Origin: Psococerastis gibbosa | Taxonomy: Eukaryota; Arthropoda; Insecta; Psocodea; Psocidae | Length of the DNA stretch: 64,000 nucleotides | Direction: 5' to 3' | NCBI GenBank assembly: GCA_963971405.1 | Contig: OZ020487.1 | Location: 12,001,344-12,065,343, forward strand | Shown here: positions 21,669 through 32,869 of the stretch, in pieces | How positions within the stretch are numbered: the first letter of the stretch is position 1 | Layout: the number at the start of each line of letters is the position of its first letter | Position numbers and translations under genes: made by a program | The notes under the pieces: model-generated | What the model saw: the letters and a program-made list of their open reading frames with translations, nothing else | Databases searched by the model: none | Told to the model about the DNA's origin: nothing

Positions 21669-22631
21669 AGGAAAAGGAACCAATGGGCCCGGGGTCCATA
21701 AAAATTCCTTCAAAACGAAACAACAGCTATTTAAAATGTTTTGTTTACTTTTTCAACCCCAGGAATAAGTCCATGCTAAACGGCAAATTGAATAAACTAA
21801 ATCTCTAATAACATGCTAAGCAATTTTGATAAAAAATAAATATTCAAAGAAAACATCAGATTATGTGTGCCAATTTTCTACTTTCCACTTCTTAGTTTGG
21901 TCGTAACGCCACCTCAGTCCATCTTTTTCTGTAGGTACAATCTTTACATAGATATCCAGGCATCTGTTTATTTTTTTGTAGCAGTCAGGAAGTCACATTT
22001 GGCTTATGCAGATTAAACGAACTGCAGGTTAATAGTCAGCGTTATAAAAACAGGTATTTTGTAGATCAAGTCATTCATAAAAACGCCGTACATCCCATAC
22101 ATGGAGCACCGCTCTGTGCAAAGTGTTGCCAACTTATGCAATGCCCCCTCACTTCTCCATGTAAACGGATACCGTCAAATATGGCCAAATGTACTGGTGA
22201 AATAATTGTCCAAAAATGGATTCTGTCCGTTCACTGTTTTCGTAAAAAGTTTTGTAATATGCAATTACAATTCTCCGTGTGGATATAGGCTTACTGCGAT
22301 TCTGCACACAGATAGCTTTAAAATACAATTAAAAATATATAATTAATATTAGTTATGACAATGATCATACATACTTAGTGGGTTACAACCATGTCAAAAA
22401 AGTAGCAAATTGTAAAATACTAGTACCAAGAGACCGAGTATAATGCACCACTTGTGCGATGAAAAGAAAATTTTATTTTATTTAGACTAAATTGAATTGT
22501 ATTTTCTCAGTTGTCTTCCGGCAGATTTTCCTTCAGGAACCTATGATTTATTTAATTCGGGATTCGAACCCTAGAAATACGAATCATGTCCATAAGAGTA
22601 TAAGTAGAGGATTTGGAGATTGCTGCTCTTC

Positions 22632-22725
22632 TCGGGGCTTGTGGTCCAGTAATTAAGACGACGCCACTGTTAGGTGCAGATCGTGGGTTCGAATCCCGCC
22701 TAGTCCAGTTTTTTTTATATCGTCT
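22632..22725 (+). mobile_element. SINE family 1, copy 1
   Basis: tRNA-like head: cttgtggtccagtaattaag (box A region) and gggttcgaatcccgcc (perfect box B), then a T-rich segment. Other copies at 23170 (inverted), 25622 and 39675. The cloverleaf is not intact, so it is not a tRNA gene. Confidence 0.7.
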
Positions 22726-23169
22726 GTATAATTTCCTTAAATAGTACGTTAAATAGTTACAAGAAAATATTCTCTTAATTGTAAAAGAAGAGCTTGCGGT
22801 TTTTACTATCTCTAGGCAATAGGAATCCCGCTCAATTGATTCGCTTAGTCAACTTTCACTTTAATCTAATAAAACCATCCTAATCAACGCAACGGCCGTC
22901 AACACGTCAGCTGTCCTTCAATCCAATGAACGGATACCTGGTACCTTTCCAGTACATTGAAGAGTTTATGCGAAGAGTGAGAGGTTTAGCAGGCGTTGAC
23001 CAAGGGAGGCCGAAGCGAAGTCTGCATGAAAGAAATCGTATTGAAAAATAATCAATTAATAATTATAAGAAGCTCACCCCTAGTTCAAGGCCAATTCGAC
23101 ACTATTTCTTATTCACAGTATTAGAGTTACTATAAACTGTAAAGTATAGTTGTATCTACAGGCTCAAAC

Positions 23170-23292
23170 CAAAATTAGAGGTTATAGAAGGAACTGAACT
23201 TGGCGGGATTGGGGATTCGAACCCCCAATCTACGCCTTACCGGGGCGTCTGCTCAACCTCTGGACCATAAGCCCCGACAACTGCAGTTCCTT
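23170..23292 (-). mobile_element. SINE family 1, copy 2
   Basis: Minus strand: ttgtcggggcttatggtcca, then gccccggtaaggcgtaga and gggggttcgaatcccc, followed by a cttctataacctctaatttt end shared with other copies. Confidence 0.7.
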
Positions 23293-23334
23293 CGGGGTTA
23301 GCTGTTGCATCAAAGGTTGCTGCTTTGAGTCCCA

Positions 23335-23425
23335 CCACATTTTCTCGAGGGGGGAAGCCATGTAAAGTAGGCGATCCTAGTTGAGGGAAAGTCTAGGTTG
23401 GCTTAGTAATACTAGTAAAACAAAA
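23335..23425 (+). repeat. SINE family 2, 3' fragment
   Basis: aagccatgtaaagtaggcg, cctagttgag and ggttggcttagtaatac match the 3' half of family 2; the head is missing. Confidence 0.5.
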
Positions 23426-23519
23426 TTAATATTTTATGTGTTTATTTATTTATAGACAGTATAACTATAGGTTAGCTATGCATCACATCATGAAGAAATT
23501 TTTGTACTGTTTCGGATAA

Positions 23520-23720
23520 TTTTCGATTTGATACCTAAATGAGTAAATAAATAAAATTTACTTGTTCTATTTGCAAGCCAATCTAATGGATTTAGGGCTA
23601 TAAAGCCCTCACTTACACTCAACTAAGAAGGTCCGGGACCACCTGCTTTACATGCCTTGCGAAGCATGGCCAGAAAATGTAGCCAGTGTGGGACTCGAAC
23701 GAACAAGTTGTAGTCCGATT
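23520..23720 (-). mobile_element. SINE family 2, truncated copy
   Basis: The plus strand shows the AAAT-rich tail, ctatttgcaagccaatcta, then catgccttgcgaagcatggc and gggactcgaac. The head breaks off after box B. Confidence 0.6.
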
Positions 23721-24147
23721 ATTGTCTCCAATTGGTCGAGTACCTATTGGTGATAGTACAGTAGCAATCCACGAAGTTGCAATCAAATTGGAACCAGCCC
23801 CCCATCAGAAAAATATTTAGGGCCACTCCTGATATTACCGCACACCATTTGGCCTAACTTTCCTGCAACCTCCTATATTGAATACTGCATTTAAGGGACA
23901 GACGTGACATGACGTTTTGGCAAGCGATTGATCTGGAAGAGAATGGAAGGCCGAAGGGATGCCTGGAAAGAAAGGAAGATGGATCAATCAATCAATTAAT
24001 AATAGGTAGGCCTGGAAGAGGAGGCTAGAAGAAAGTCGATCTTCCTTTTGTCTTTGACATGTCACTACCTCCTCTTCCTATTATTTTCCATCAATCAAAT
24101 CCACTCTAGATTGATTAACTTTACTAGTTGCTCGTTACTTATTACTT

Positions 24148-24372
24148 TAATTTAGCTTTAGTCGGGACATGTAGAGTGGTGGTACGGACTCGGACTTTCA
24201 CCCGAAAGGTTGTTGGTTCGAGTCCTACACTTCCTACATTTTCCGGCCATGCTTCGGAAGGCATGTAAAGCAGGCGGTCCCGGACCTTCCTAGTTGAGTG
24301 TAAGAGAGGGTTTTATAGCCCTAACTCCGCTAGGTTGGTTTAGTAATAGAACAAAAAGTCCTTATTTATTTT
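24148..24372 (+). mobile_element. SINE family 2, copy 2 (near full length)
   Basis: Head gggacatgtagagtggtggt, box B ggttcgagtcc, body ccatgcttcggaaggcatgt, end ggttggtttagtaatagaac and a TTTATTTTATTTT tail. It is a good reference copy of the family. Confidence 0.75.
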
Positions 24373-24479
24373 ATTTTATTTTTAATTGTGCCAAGGTATC
24401 AGAAAACCAGAGTTTCCTTAAGAGTTTACGTCCCGTAGGAAAAAGGTACCTACCTACCTCAAAATTGTTTTTACAGACT

Positions 24480-24672
24480 TCTTATTATTTATTTAAATAA
24501 CAAAGCAAGATATTAAAGATTTGACCCATTTAAGCTTCGTAAAATAGGCTATTTTCAATTTTTTGGTAACGTAGCTGTGGCTAAAATTTCACGTAAAATA
24601 GATAGACCATGAAATCAAAAATTAAAAATATACTCTATTATACTAGTATAATGCATAAGTAGTCTTCTACAA
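24480..24672 (-). repeat. Relic of the 385-bp GAGGAYATG element
   Basis: aataacaaagcaagatatta and gtagtcttctacaactta match, inverted, the right half of the element at 48112-48496. Ends not found. Confidence 0.45.
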
Positions 24673-24699
24673 CTTAAATGAACTTAGTATTTCAATATC

Positions 24700-24935
24700 T
24701 TAGTAGTAGTAGTGTTCGTCGGGTTAATAACGACTTAGGCCACATATTTGGGCCCATAGAGCGACCCCGACTTGACTGTCCTACGCCAGCCCATAGGACA
24801 GTGGACCTCCTGATTATAGTGGATTCCGAACCACTTCGGAAACACAGTGAAGTCACACGATTAGTTCGGAGGTGACCAGGACAAGTCCTGCCATGTTTCC
24901 CTACCGGCACTGTGCACACGACCAAGTTATCTGCA
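24700..24935 (-). mobile_element. SINE family 5, copy 2
   Basis: Inverted relative to 9329-9599, sharing gtggttcggaatccactata and a tcctggtcacctccga-like block, with an (ACT)n tail at the left. Flanking duplications not clear. Confidence 0.55.
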
Positions 24936-25066
24936 GCTTTGAACCTGCTCTGGTCCGCTGGATTGAACTTGGTATGGTGGGCCGGTTATTTGAATATCAT
25001 GCTTAGTTAATTAAATAAAAAATAAGAAGTATTAAATTTCGGGACGTAAAGTAGTTAAACTCATAA

Positions 25067-25450
25067 GGCGCCCATTCCACCGACCGGCTAGGGCTATTTA
25101 CAAAAACGGTGACGTGGTAGCAGACATTCAAGACTTAGGCGGGGTTTCAACCGACCTCGCATTGCAGAATTGACGGAAATGTTTATTTTCCTCTATGCCA
25201 TAGTTAAAATTGATCAATGATCATACAGTAAAATCCCAAACAAACAAACTAAAATTAAAAAATGGCGTCATGGGATATGTTAAGTACAAAAATTTTAATA
25301 GATTTCTATTAAAAGAAAAATTCAAATTTCCGTCAATGTCATTTGCATTCTGCAATGTGAGGTCGGTGGAAACGCCACCTAAGTCTTGAATGTCTGCTAC
25401 CACGTCACCGTTTTTGTAAATAGCCCTAGCCGGTCGGTGGAATTGGCGCC
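25067..25450. mobile_element. Nested hairpin MITE, composite copy H1 (Harbinger-like)
   Basis: TAA at 25064-25066 and 25451-25453 flank GGCGCCCATTCCACCGACC and its near complement. Outer arms of about 70 bp end in gtggtagcagacattcaaga. At the outer centre a TTA/TAA pair encloses an inner inverted-repeat element (25138-25379) starting GGCGGGGTTTCAACCGACC. No coding capacity. A 3-bp TTA/TAA target duplication is the hallmark of PIF/Harbinger. Confidence 0.8.
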
Positions 25451-25621
25451 TAAGCTCCAGTTTGAATTTGAGTGAACGAAAATTACCACCAGTGGGCCTA
25501 CTACGCAGTTTGGTCCTTATTAGTTTATTCTTGAGGTTAAAAATGTAAACAAAACAATTTTGAAAATTACGTTCCATAAAAAATAATCATGCTTACATTT
25601 TTACACTAAATTAGAGGGAAC

Positions 25622-25730
25622 TGCACTTGTCGGGGCATGTTGTCCAGTGGTTAAGACGACGCCCCGGATAGGCGTAGATCGTGTGTTCGAATCCCGCCGG
25701 TCCGGTTTTCCTATATCCTCTAATTTCGGT
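25622..25730 (+). mobile_element. SINE family 1, copy 3
   Basis: tgtcggggcatgttgtccag, gacgacgccccggatagg and tgttcgaatcccgccgg, then tatatcctctaatttcgg. Confidence 0.7.
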
Positions 25731-26189
25731 TATTTTTAGGTTAGAATTAAAAATAATCGCCATAGCAGGCCTACTGGCAAATACATTTTCACCGGCGACA
25801 ACCTCCTTTAAATGGTAAATAAAATAAAAAAATCACATTGGCCTAATTTCAATGTATTTGCATTATTCCCGCATTTTCGTGTGACATAATGCCTGAGAAC
25901 GGCAAATTTAGGCAGCTATTATATTAATAACGCAGGCTGAGGCACAGAAGATAGGCTACGGGTGAGGGTTCAGAGGCCAATCTCCGAATTAGTCTCACGT
26001 CCTTGCAGTACCTCTTCCTGCCGTTCGGGAGCAGTGAAAGGAAATCAGACCACGCAGCAGACGAACCGGATGTGATGCAATTGAGAAGAACGATAAAGAA
26101 GGGAAAAATGTAAGCTGACTACTGTGCAACTAGGAATTTAAAGGAATGAACACTGTATTTTGTACACATTGTATTTATTCATGTATTGA
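25731..26189. other. Intergenic, nothing recognised
   Basis: Mixed AT-rich sequence with no frame or repeat that I can match elsewhere in the window. Confidence 0.4.
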
Positions 26190-27062
26190 AAGAACCGGTC
26201 CGTGTTTACTCGAACATGTTTTCCAATTTATCTAAATTAGTAGATAGAAAAAATAGAAAAAAATGAGTAATTTCATGGTAAATAATTTTCCTATGGATAA
26301 ATTTCCGATATCTCGGGGGGGGGGGGGGGTTGTCCACCTGACATCACTCGTCACTGGTGGTGAGGTAAATTATAGATAGGTCAGACCAACACATTACCAC
26401 ACAGCAATACTGGCAGGGCACGCAATGCATTTGAGCGTGAATTTTCTATCATTTTTTCAAAAAAACATTTTTTGTACAAAACCAATTACTTTTTTGGGAA
26501 AGTAACCTATCCGGTTTCGTTACTCAATTGAACACCTAAAACATACCTGAAGGTAGAAATGATCAATAGAAAGGTGTCGCAGAAAAATAATTTTTTAGTC
26601 ATTTTTCATTAAAATTTAGTCATTTTTATTTTTTTACCCCCAGAAGCAAACTATCAAGAGGCAAGCGACCCCCCGCATTTTGTCAACATTAAAGACGACT
26701 ACAATATATGTCAATTTAAAAGAAATCGTTGGAGCCGTTTTTGAGAAATAATTTTTTTAGACGTTTTTTTGGAGTTTTTTGGGAATAAACCCCCCCCCCC
26801 CAAATTGAGTTAGCCCCAAATAAAAAAAATTGTCCCGAGGTATGATTTTTGTGAACCTACATGCCGAATTCATCATAATTGACTGAGTAGTTTGCCCGGA
26901 AATCGACGAACCGACAGACAGACAGACAGACAGACAGACATTTCGTAAAAAACACTTTTTTTGGTTCCTAGGACCTTAAAACGTGTAAATCCGTTGAAAT
27001 CTCGGAATCGAAAATTTCGACCGTCACAAAGCTTTCCTTATACTACGTATAAATTGGAAAGC
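26190..27062 (-). repeat. Repeat R1, full-length copy
   Basis: On the minus strand it opens gctttccaatttatacgtag and closes ataaattggaaaacatgttc. In between are the GTCT microsatellite, gatttccgggcaaactactc, an oligo-G/C tract (26791-26801), tgcggggggtcgcttgcc, and a second tract at 26317-26329. Pairs best with 34040-34930. Confidence 0.75.
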
Positions 27063-27652
27063 AAAAACACGGTGTTTCATATCTACTACAGTAATTACTA
27101 GACAAATGGTACTGGTTCAGTCATGAACAGACAGTATATTGCCTAAACAAATTTTTTCAGAGTACACTCATATACCTGTCTTAGATCAGGTTTGTTGAAC
27201 TAAGCCCCTTTCCTTCACTATATATTCCTTCCTTCCTTCCACCGCAATAACGGATCCACGGGCGGGGGGGGGGATGACGCCCCTCCCTAAAAAAGCAAAT
27301 TTGTAAGATATACCTAGTAAAAAAAATGTATAAACTCAACTTTTCAGCAAAAAAAATTACCTTATAAACTTACAAGCAACTTGTGACCCCCTCCCCCCTA
27401 AATTTTCCGCTGGATCCGCCCTTGTCGCTATGGTAAGAGTACCATCACCACAGCGCAGTCGCTCAGCAACTGCCTCACACAATTGCCAACTCCCTGCAAA
27501 GCTGCAAATGTATAGTCTAGGTACCTATCTACCCCTAAATAAAACAGATGTCTGTATGTATGAGCCTTCAACCACTGGCAATGTCGTATCACAGAGAAAC
27601 AATACTCATTTGTCTATGGTGGCATCCATACATTCATTCCAATACATTAAAA
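27063..27652. other. Intergenic, no gene
   Basis: Contains an oligo-G tract near 27265 next to a ggatccacggg motif, and a matching cccctcccccctaaattttccgctggatccgccctt end near 27400. This is the recurrent ggatcc-plus-oligo-G signature discussed in the findings. Confidence 0.35.
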
Positions 27653-27877
27653 GTTGCCTATTAGCAAAAGCAATCCTGTCCACCTAGGTCGATTTTTCAG
27701 AAACCGCAAAAACTGCTGTGCCGCAATGCCACGAGGTATAACATTACAGTTTTTAAAGCTAATTTTAACAGTATTAGAATTGCTTTTGCGTCTCAATATC
27801 TGACTCATCCGATATAAATGGCGCGAATATCTCAAAACTGAAAAAAATGGAGAGGATTGCTTTTGCTAATAGGCAAC
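27653..27877. mobile_element. 225-bp inverted-repeat MITE
   Basis: GTTGCCTATTAGCAAAAGCA at the left and its exact complement at the right, 25 bp perfect. Interior noncoding. No target duplication that I can define. Confidence 0.7.
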
Positions 27878-28189
27878 TCAAATATCCACTACATTAAAAT
27901 ATTTCATGACGTGTCATTTTCCATTAAAATGCACTCCTTTTAATACTCACTGTTAATAAGGAAATCGACTGCAAAATGCATTGTTCACAGAGAATGCGAA
28001 TTTATTGTCTAAAAAAAAAAAAATTGTTATTCCCTTCTCTAACCTGAATGACCCGAAATACTCCAGAACTACAATTTCTAGGAAATTACTGTACCTGTCT
28101 TTATTACAGATACGATAGGTATCACTCTGTCTACCCGGAACATAGTGCAACATTCAGCTTGTATAGCAGTTTGTTACTGCTTTCCTATT

Positions 28190-28520
28190 TAATTAAACGT
28201 TAGTATAAAGTTAGCTCTGTGATGATCGAAATTTTCAACGGATTTACCCGTTATGAAATAAAATAAATAAATAAGGATTTTTGTTCTATTACTAACCCAA
28301 CCTAGCGGATGAGGTCCTAGGAACCAAAAAAATAGTGGTTTTTACGAAATGTCTATCTGTCTGTAACTTGGTTTATTAGGACCAAATTACTCCATAGAAT
28401 TTGATGGAATTCGGCATGTAGGCTCAAAAGGTATTGTTCATGGGAACGTTTTTTTAGTTTTTGGGTAACTTTCATTTTTTTTTGGGGGGGGGGGGGTGGG
28501 TGGGGTTGAATACCTCAAAA
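28190..28520 (+). repeat. Repeat R1 fragment carrying a SINE 2 fragment
   Basis: R1 blocks tttcaacggatttacccg and aggtcctaggaaccaaaa are separated by a 55-bp piece (28255-28308) matching the 3' end of SINE family 2 on the minus strand, with ATGA on both sides. Confidence 0.6.
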
Positions 28521-29624
28521 AGGTGAGTTCTCCTTGTACGCACACTGTACAATTTAAAGTATGTTTATAAATATACTATATAATACTATAATATATATAA
28601 AGCATATTTTCCATTTTTATTGCATGCCCATAGGTATCACAGGCCACAGTAAATTTAATTATTGTAGCCTACGTAGATTTATGCATTTTACCTTACAAAT
28701 TAAATCAAATTTGGGTCACTATCTGCAAAAATGTATTTTATGCTGATGCTGATGCTATGTGTTATCTTTCATGGTCTTGAAGAACATACAGGTTTAATTA
28801 TTTTCAACCCCTGTTTAGTTTGTCAAAATTAAGTGGAAAACAAAAAGCCTACATTTTGGCCTTATATCGTATCGCACTAAAGCTAGCATTTCACAATTTC
28901 GGGAGGCCCCGTGTTTTTTTAGGGATATTAGGTACAGTAAGCTAAGTTGTATAAATACGGTACCCAGCTCCATAATGGGCGTGACCGTATAATACGCCCC
29001 GTAATGGGAAGAACCTGGAGAAGCTGCGTTAAAGATCACCACGATCTCAATGACATTGGCCCACACTTTTCCGGAAACATAAGTTGTTGATCTATGGAAT
29101 AGGTCGTGTGCCTAAGAAGTAGGTCATAATATGTTAAGTAGCTGGTCAATAAAATTAATGTTTTATTGGCAAGAGGAGAGGGTGATGTCAGCTTTGGGTT
29201 AAAGTTTTGTTAAGAAACGCCCCAAGGAGGGGGGGGGGGCGCCAAAAAAATAAATAAAAGAGAAATACCAGTGATGACTAGATAAAATGCACTTGCCACG
29301 TAAAAAACAAACAGAAATAGATACGATAGCATGGAACCTCCCTGAGTCCGCCCTTGACAGGTGCACGATCCAAATGGGAAAATTAGAAATTTGAATCGAT
29401 TAGTAATAAAACATTGTAAGTGTTGGCAACAATATTTATCACAGGTAGTCGTAGTGCCCATTCTCGTTGCCTAAATGTCCAACGAGATAATTTTTCCATT
29501 CTACCTTAAAAACTAACCGTTGAAGTCTGTCCCGCCGTCCCAGTCACGATACAGGATGAAGAGTTATTCTCCAGTTTCGCCTTATTTTTTGCGTTTATGC
29601 AAGTCGCTCATTCATTCTGTCTCA
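28521..29624. other. Intergenic, no gene
   Basis: AT-rich, with an oligo-G tract at about 29229 beside gcgccaaaa. Short frames here have no recognisable content. Confidence 0.4.
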
Positions 29625-29700
29625 TTAGATTGAAAGAAAGAATAAAGAAACTTTTTTTTCATTTTCCATGTGGGCAAATTTGGCCCACTCCAACAATTAA
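29625..29700 (-). repeat. LINE 3' UTR fragment
   Basis: Minus strand gagtgggccaaatttgccc, then catggaaaatg and a tttctttattctttctttc tail, matching the 3' end of the LINE at 2233-2480. Confidence 0.5.
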
Positions 29701-29943
29701 TTAATTAGTAGCCTAAATAATGCAATGGTTCACAATTACAAATTTAACTGAGAAAATTAAAAAAATTAAAATATAAAACTGAAAAACTAGTAAAGTTCAA
29801 GACCATGCACATGCACAAAATTGTCGTGACAGGCACCAGTAAATTTCATTAGACTTTAAACCAATATTCACGTAATAATAATCTCCTGAAAGACTTAATA
29901 TGAACATAGGCCTACTTTTAGTGGCCCAGTTCGTCCCTTGTTC

Positions 29944-30075
29944 AATGCCAACGACCCCATGGATTTCGGTCATTATTTATATTGTTCTCATACGAATTTT
30001 TGGCCATTGGCAAACTTGTATATGTCCCACACTTGCTACAGTGGACAAACTGAGACAAGCTTATACCATTGATGC
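29944..30075 (+). mobile_element. ~130-bp CCATGG/GTCAATGG element, copy 2
   Basis: atgccaacgaccccatggat to caagcttataccattgatgc. Best matched by 48594-48738. Confidence 0.55.
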
Positions 30076-30179
30076 AATGTAACAAAGCATGACTTAACCA
30101 AGTACAGATACTTGTAAATTATTCACGTTAAAACAATTGATTGATCGATAAACAAAAAAATATTGTCCAGTGACATTTT

Positions 30180-30830
30180 CATCGTTTTTTGATTAGTAAT
30201 ATCATTTTTGGAGGTTTTATACACCAAAAACCCTCTAAAGAACTTCTAAAACAATGTTTGCAAAGAAATGGTTTCGACGATTTTGGTCTAAATTCACATA
30301 AAGTTGTATATTGTAGTCGTTATTAATGTAAACAAAGCCCAATAGGGCCCTTTTCCCTTGACAGTTTGGTTCTGGGCCTCTGGGGGCAAAGTGCAAACTC
30401 ATTTTGAGATTAACGCACTAGAAGTTAAGAATCTTTAACCTTTTTCATTGATGAACTGATTTTCAAATGCATTTTATTCAGAAACTGAGCATGCTACAGT
30501 AATTTATACTGATCCGAACAGGTTGGCTTCCCAAGCAAAGTATTGGTTTTGAATAAAAAAATATTTTTGAAGAAATGAGCCTATGGATAATTTCATGCCC
30601 AAATACAGTGTTATTAATAGTTTGTTATACGAGTATTGGTCTGCCCGTTTTTTAATACAGGCATAGAATCGTCCAATTGATCAATTCCGTGCTTTGGGAT
30701 AGGGAAAGTCGTGGCAACCCAAATTTAACTCTAGAACAATTATTTACCATTACTAATATACTAATATTGGTCAATAGGAAAGCAGGTAAGGTTTCACTCG
30801 TACCTACCGGTTCTTTTTCCATAAGAATTG
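30180..30830 (+). repeat. Repeat R1, diverged copy
   Basis: Order of blocks: tatattgtagtcgttatta, cttgacagtttggttctggg, aagaaatgagcctatggata, gtgctttgggatagggaaag and ataggaaagcag. Confidence 0.5.
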
Positions 30831-31094
30831 CTATCACTGAACCTGGCTGATTTAAAACGAGGATAATGATGTCAGAGCGCTTAAATGCGATTATGTTAAT
30901 GAGGTAGGCAATTACTGCAAGTCCGCCCACACATTCGAAAGATCATGACCTCGCGGCTTCCTCACTGTTTAGAACTTCTTCAGTAAAGGCATTAATGGTA
31001 CCTAATAGCCTAATATGCTTAGCTATGCTATCGTAGCTAGCTGCGTTCCCTGCAGAGGTCACCACCACGTCTTCTATACTAACAATTAGAACAA

Positions 31095-31155
31095 CACTTC
31101 GAAAGGCCCAAAATTCGCCTACATGAAAAAAAAGACAATTTTCTTTCTTTATTTA
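31095..31155 (+). repeat. LINE 3' UTR fragment
   Basis: cgaaaggcccaaaattcgcc followed by acatgaaaaaaaagacaatt and a ctttctttatt tail, matching 2430-2480. Confidence 0.55.
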
Positions 31156-32480
31156 CTATTTTAGTATTTTACGAATGCAAGTATGTATTTCCGAATCATC
31201 GGTGGACAACGCGGGCACTTAGGGTGGTAAATTTTTAGGACGACAACATTTTGGGGATAAGTAATCTGTTTTTGGTATAGTATAAAAGTTTAATAAATAA
31301 TGATGATTTATTAAAACGGCCATTACGCAGAGGCAATGCTGGCTCTAGTTGATCGTCCATCTGAATGCCATTGACGTCAACATTGTCTTGTGTTGTTGTC
31401 AATCTTGTCGTAGATTAAATTATTGAGTGCGCGTCGAGCAAAATGTCGCAGTACGTGTCAAAAACAAAAATTAAAAAGATCCAGAAGGGCAGTGGCAAAC
31501 ATCGCTGCCTGGAGGCGGCAAATACTTAATTACGTCTCTGCTTCCCAGCTACATTTTTACAAATTTGCCTCTTCAGAAGGCTTACAAAACGATCGATTAG
31601 GGCTACAAGTTAGTTAACTTGACTAATGTCCCAGTCGCCCGCCCATTTCTGTAGCCAACAATGAGCCGGTATTGACCCGCTACTCCCACGCACATTGTGC
31701 TGCAATGACATCCATTAGCACCTAGACATTGCTAATTTACTTTTAACTTCCCTGGTTTCTGGTTGGACAAGCAACTACCAATAAGATTTCACGAAGAAGT
31801 GATAACCATCGGCACCACACCATGGGCTCGGTGCCACTAACGTTTGGAAGGTGTCCTTAAGGAAAACTGAACGGCACCGCTATCTACAAATGCTTAGAGG
31901 TGCCGTGCAATGTTTATTACCGGGTCTTATCAAAAGGATGGAGCGGCTCTTATTTATTATACTTGCCCCAGACAGGCAAGGACGTGGGTTCGAGTCTTCT
32001 TTTAGGCCAATTTTTCCAGATTTTCGTTCTCTAATTTGATCTCTTATCGATTACTTATGGACCATTGGCCGGTTGAAGTCACATTCAGGCTGATTTCTTT
32101 TTCTTGTAAATGGCCGCTTGTCAAGTTATCGGTAATTCTTCTGACTGAACCTAAGCAGGCAGTACTACCAGGGGCGTAAAGTTGGGGGGGGGGGGCACGG
32201 TTCAACTTACCCCCCCCCCCCCAGCCTCGAGCATTGTAAGACGTGGTTCATACGTCATGGTCCCCTTTGCAGCAATATGAATGTAAGCATTCCTTTTTTA
32301 GCTTTGTAAAATCTACAACTATACTTTACAACTATTAAAATGCGTAAAACCCTATTATTTTGCTCTTATATTTTTAATTTTTCTTTAAATCCTGCATTAT
32401 CACGTCATAAGGTCTACTTAGATTTGCCCCCGCCATCATTCTAAAACTTTACGCCTCTGAGTACTACATCTGGATAATTG
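31156..32480. other. Intergenic between gene B and upstream repeats
   Basis: A 64-codon plus frame at 31423-31617 is Arg/Lys-rich and unrecognised. ggacgtgggttcgagtc near 31985 resembles a box B, but no box A is clear. Two oligo tracts (G then C) lie at 32185-32222, followed by one ~115-bp unit of the 20750 repeat. Confidence 0.35.
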
Positions 32481-32623
32481 TATATTGCCTCCCTCCACCA
32501 TTGAACCAAAAATAATTAAAACAATAACAACACTATAATGACTCACATGGTACACACAATTTCAAGGCTATCTACAGGTAACTGAAATAAATAAGGGAAA
32601 GGTACAAAAATGCTTTGGTCAGT

Positions 32624-32869
32624 CTATGCCTTGGTTCTGAGCCCGTAGGTCTGCTGCGTTTGCTGCTGAGTGTTGTCTTGGACCTGGATTGGCTGTTGTA
32701 GTTGATGTTGTTGCTGTATTTGGTGTTGTAGTTGTTGTTGAAGTTGTTGTTGATGTTGCAGTTGTTGCTGTTGCTGAGGTTGTTGTTTCTGGAGCTCGCT
32801 GGAGTCCTGAGAAAGGAGAGTTTGTTGGTAATGAGGCTGCTGGGCTCCAGGAACGGTCAGATAAGTAAG
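32624..32869 (-). CDS. Gene B exon 3 (residues 283-363 and stop)
   Basis: Acceptor CTTTGCAG before CTTACTTAT. It reads LTYLTVPGAQQPHYQQTLLS, then a Gln/His/Leu tail in which most residues are Gln, ending TYGLRTKA and TAG. The tail is a CAG/CAA-mixed repeat. Confidence 0.88.
   Translation of the reverse strand, partial: LTYLTVPGAQQPHYQQTLLSQDSSELQKQQPQQQQQLQHQQQLQQQLQHQIQQQHQLQQPIQVQDNTQQQTQQTYGLRTKA

Larger units (their letters stand above)
19501..22631. other. Intergenic, repeat-rich, no gene
   Basis: Contains several oligo-C/G tracts (about 19502, 20208, 20420, 21300, 21373). A block at 20750-21130 has three copies of a ~115-bp motif with tccagcaatatgaat and taaaatgcgtaaaacc. An element of the GTCAATGG family lies at 21526-21668. 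From 21700 to 22630 I see nothing. Confidence 0.4.

Noticed and set aside
22632..25730. Possible tRNA genes with perfect box B (22632, 23170, 25622)
   Set aside because: The heads recur in several copies with a common 3' body, and the acceptor and anticodon stems do not fold, so they are SINEs.
31950..32040. tRNA-like stretch with gtgggttcgagtc
   Set aside because: Only a box B-like sequence is present; no box A at the right distance and no other copy in the window.
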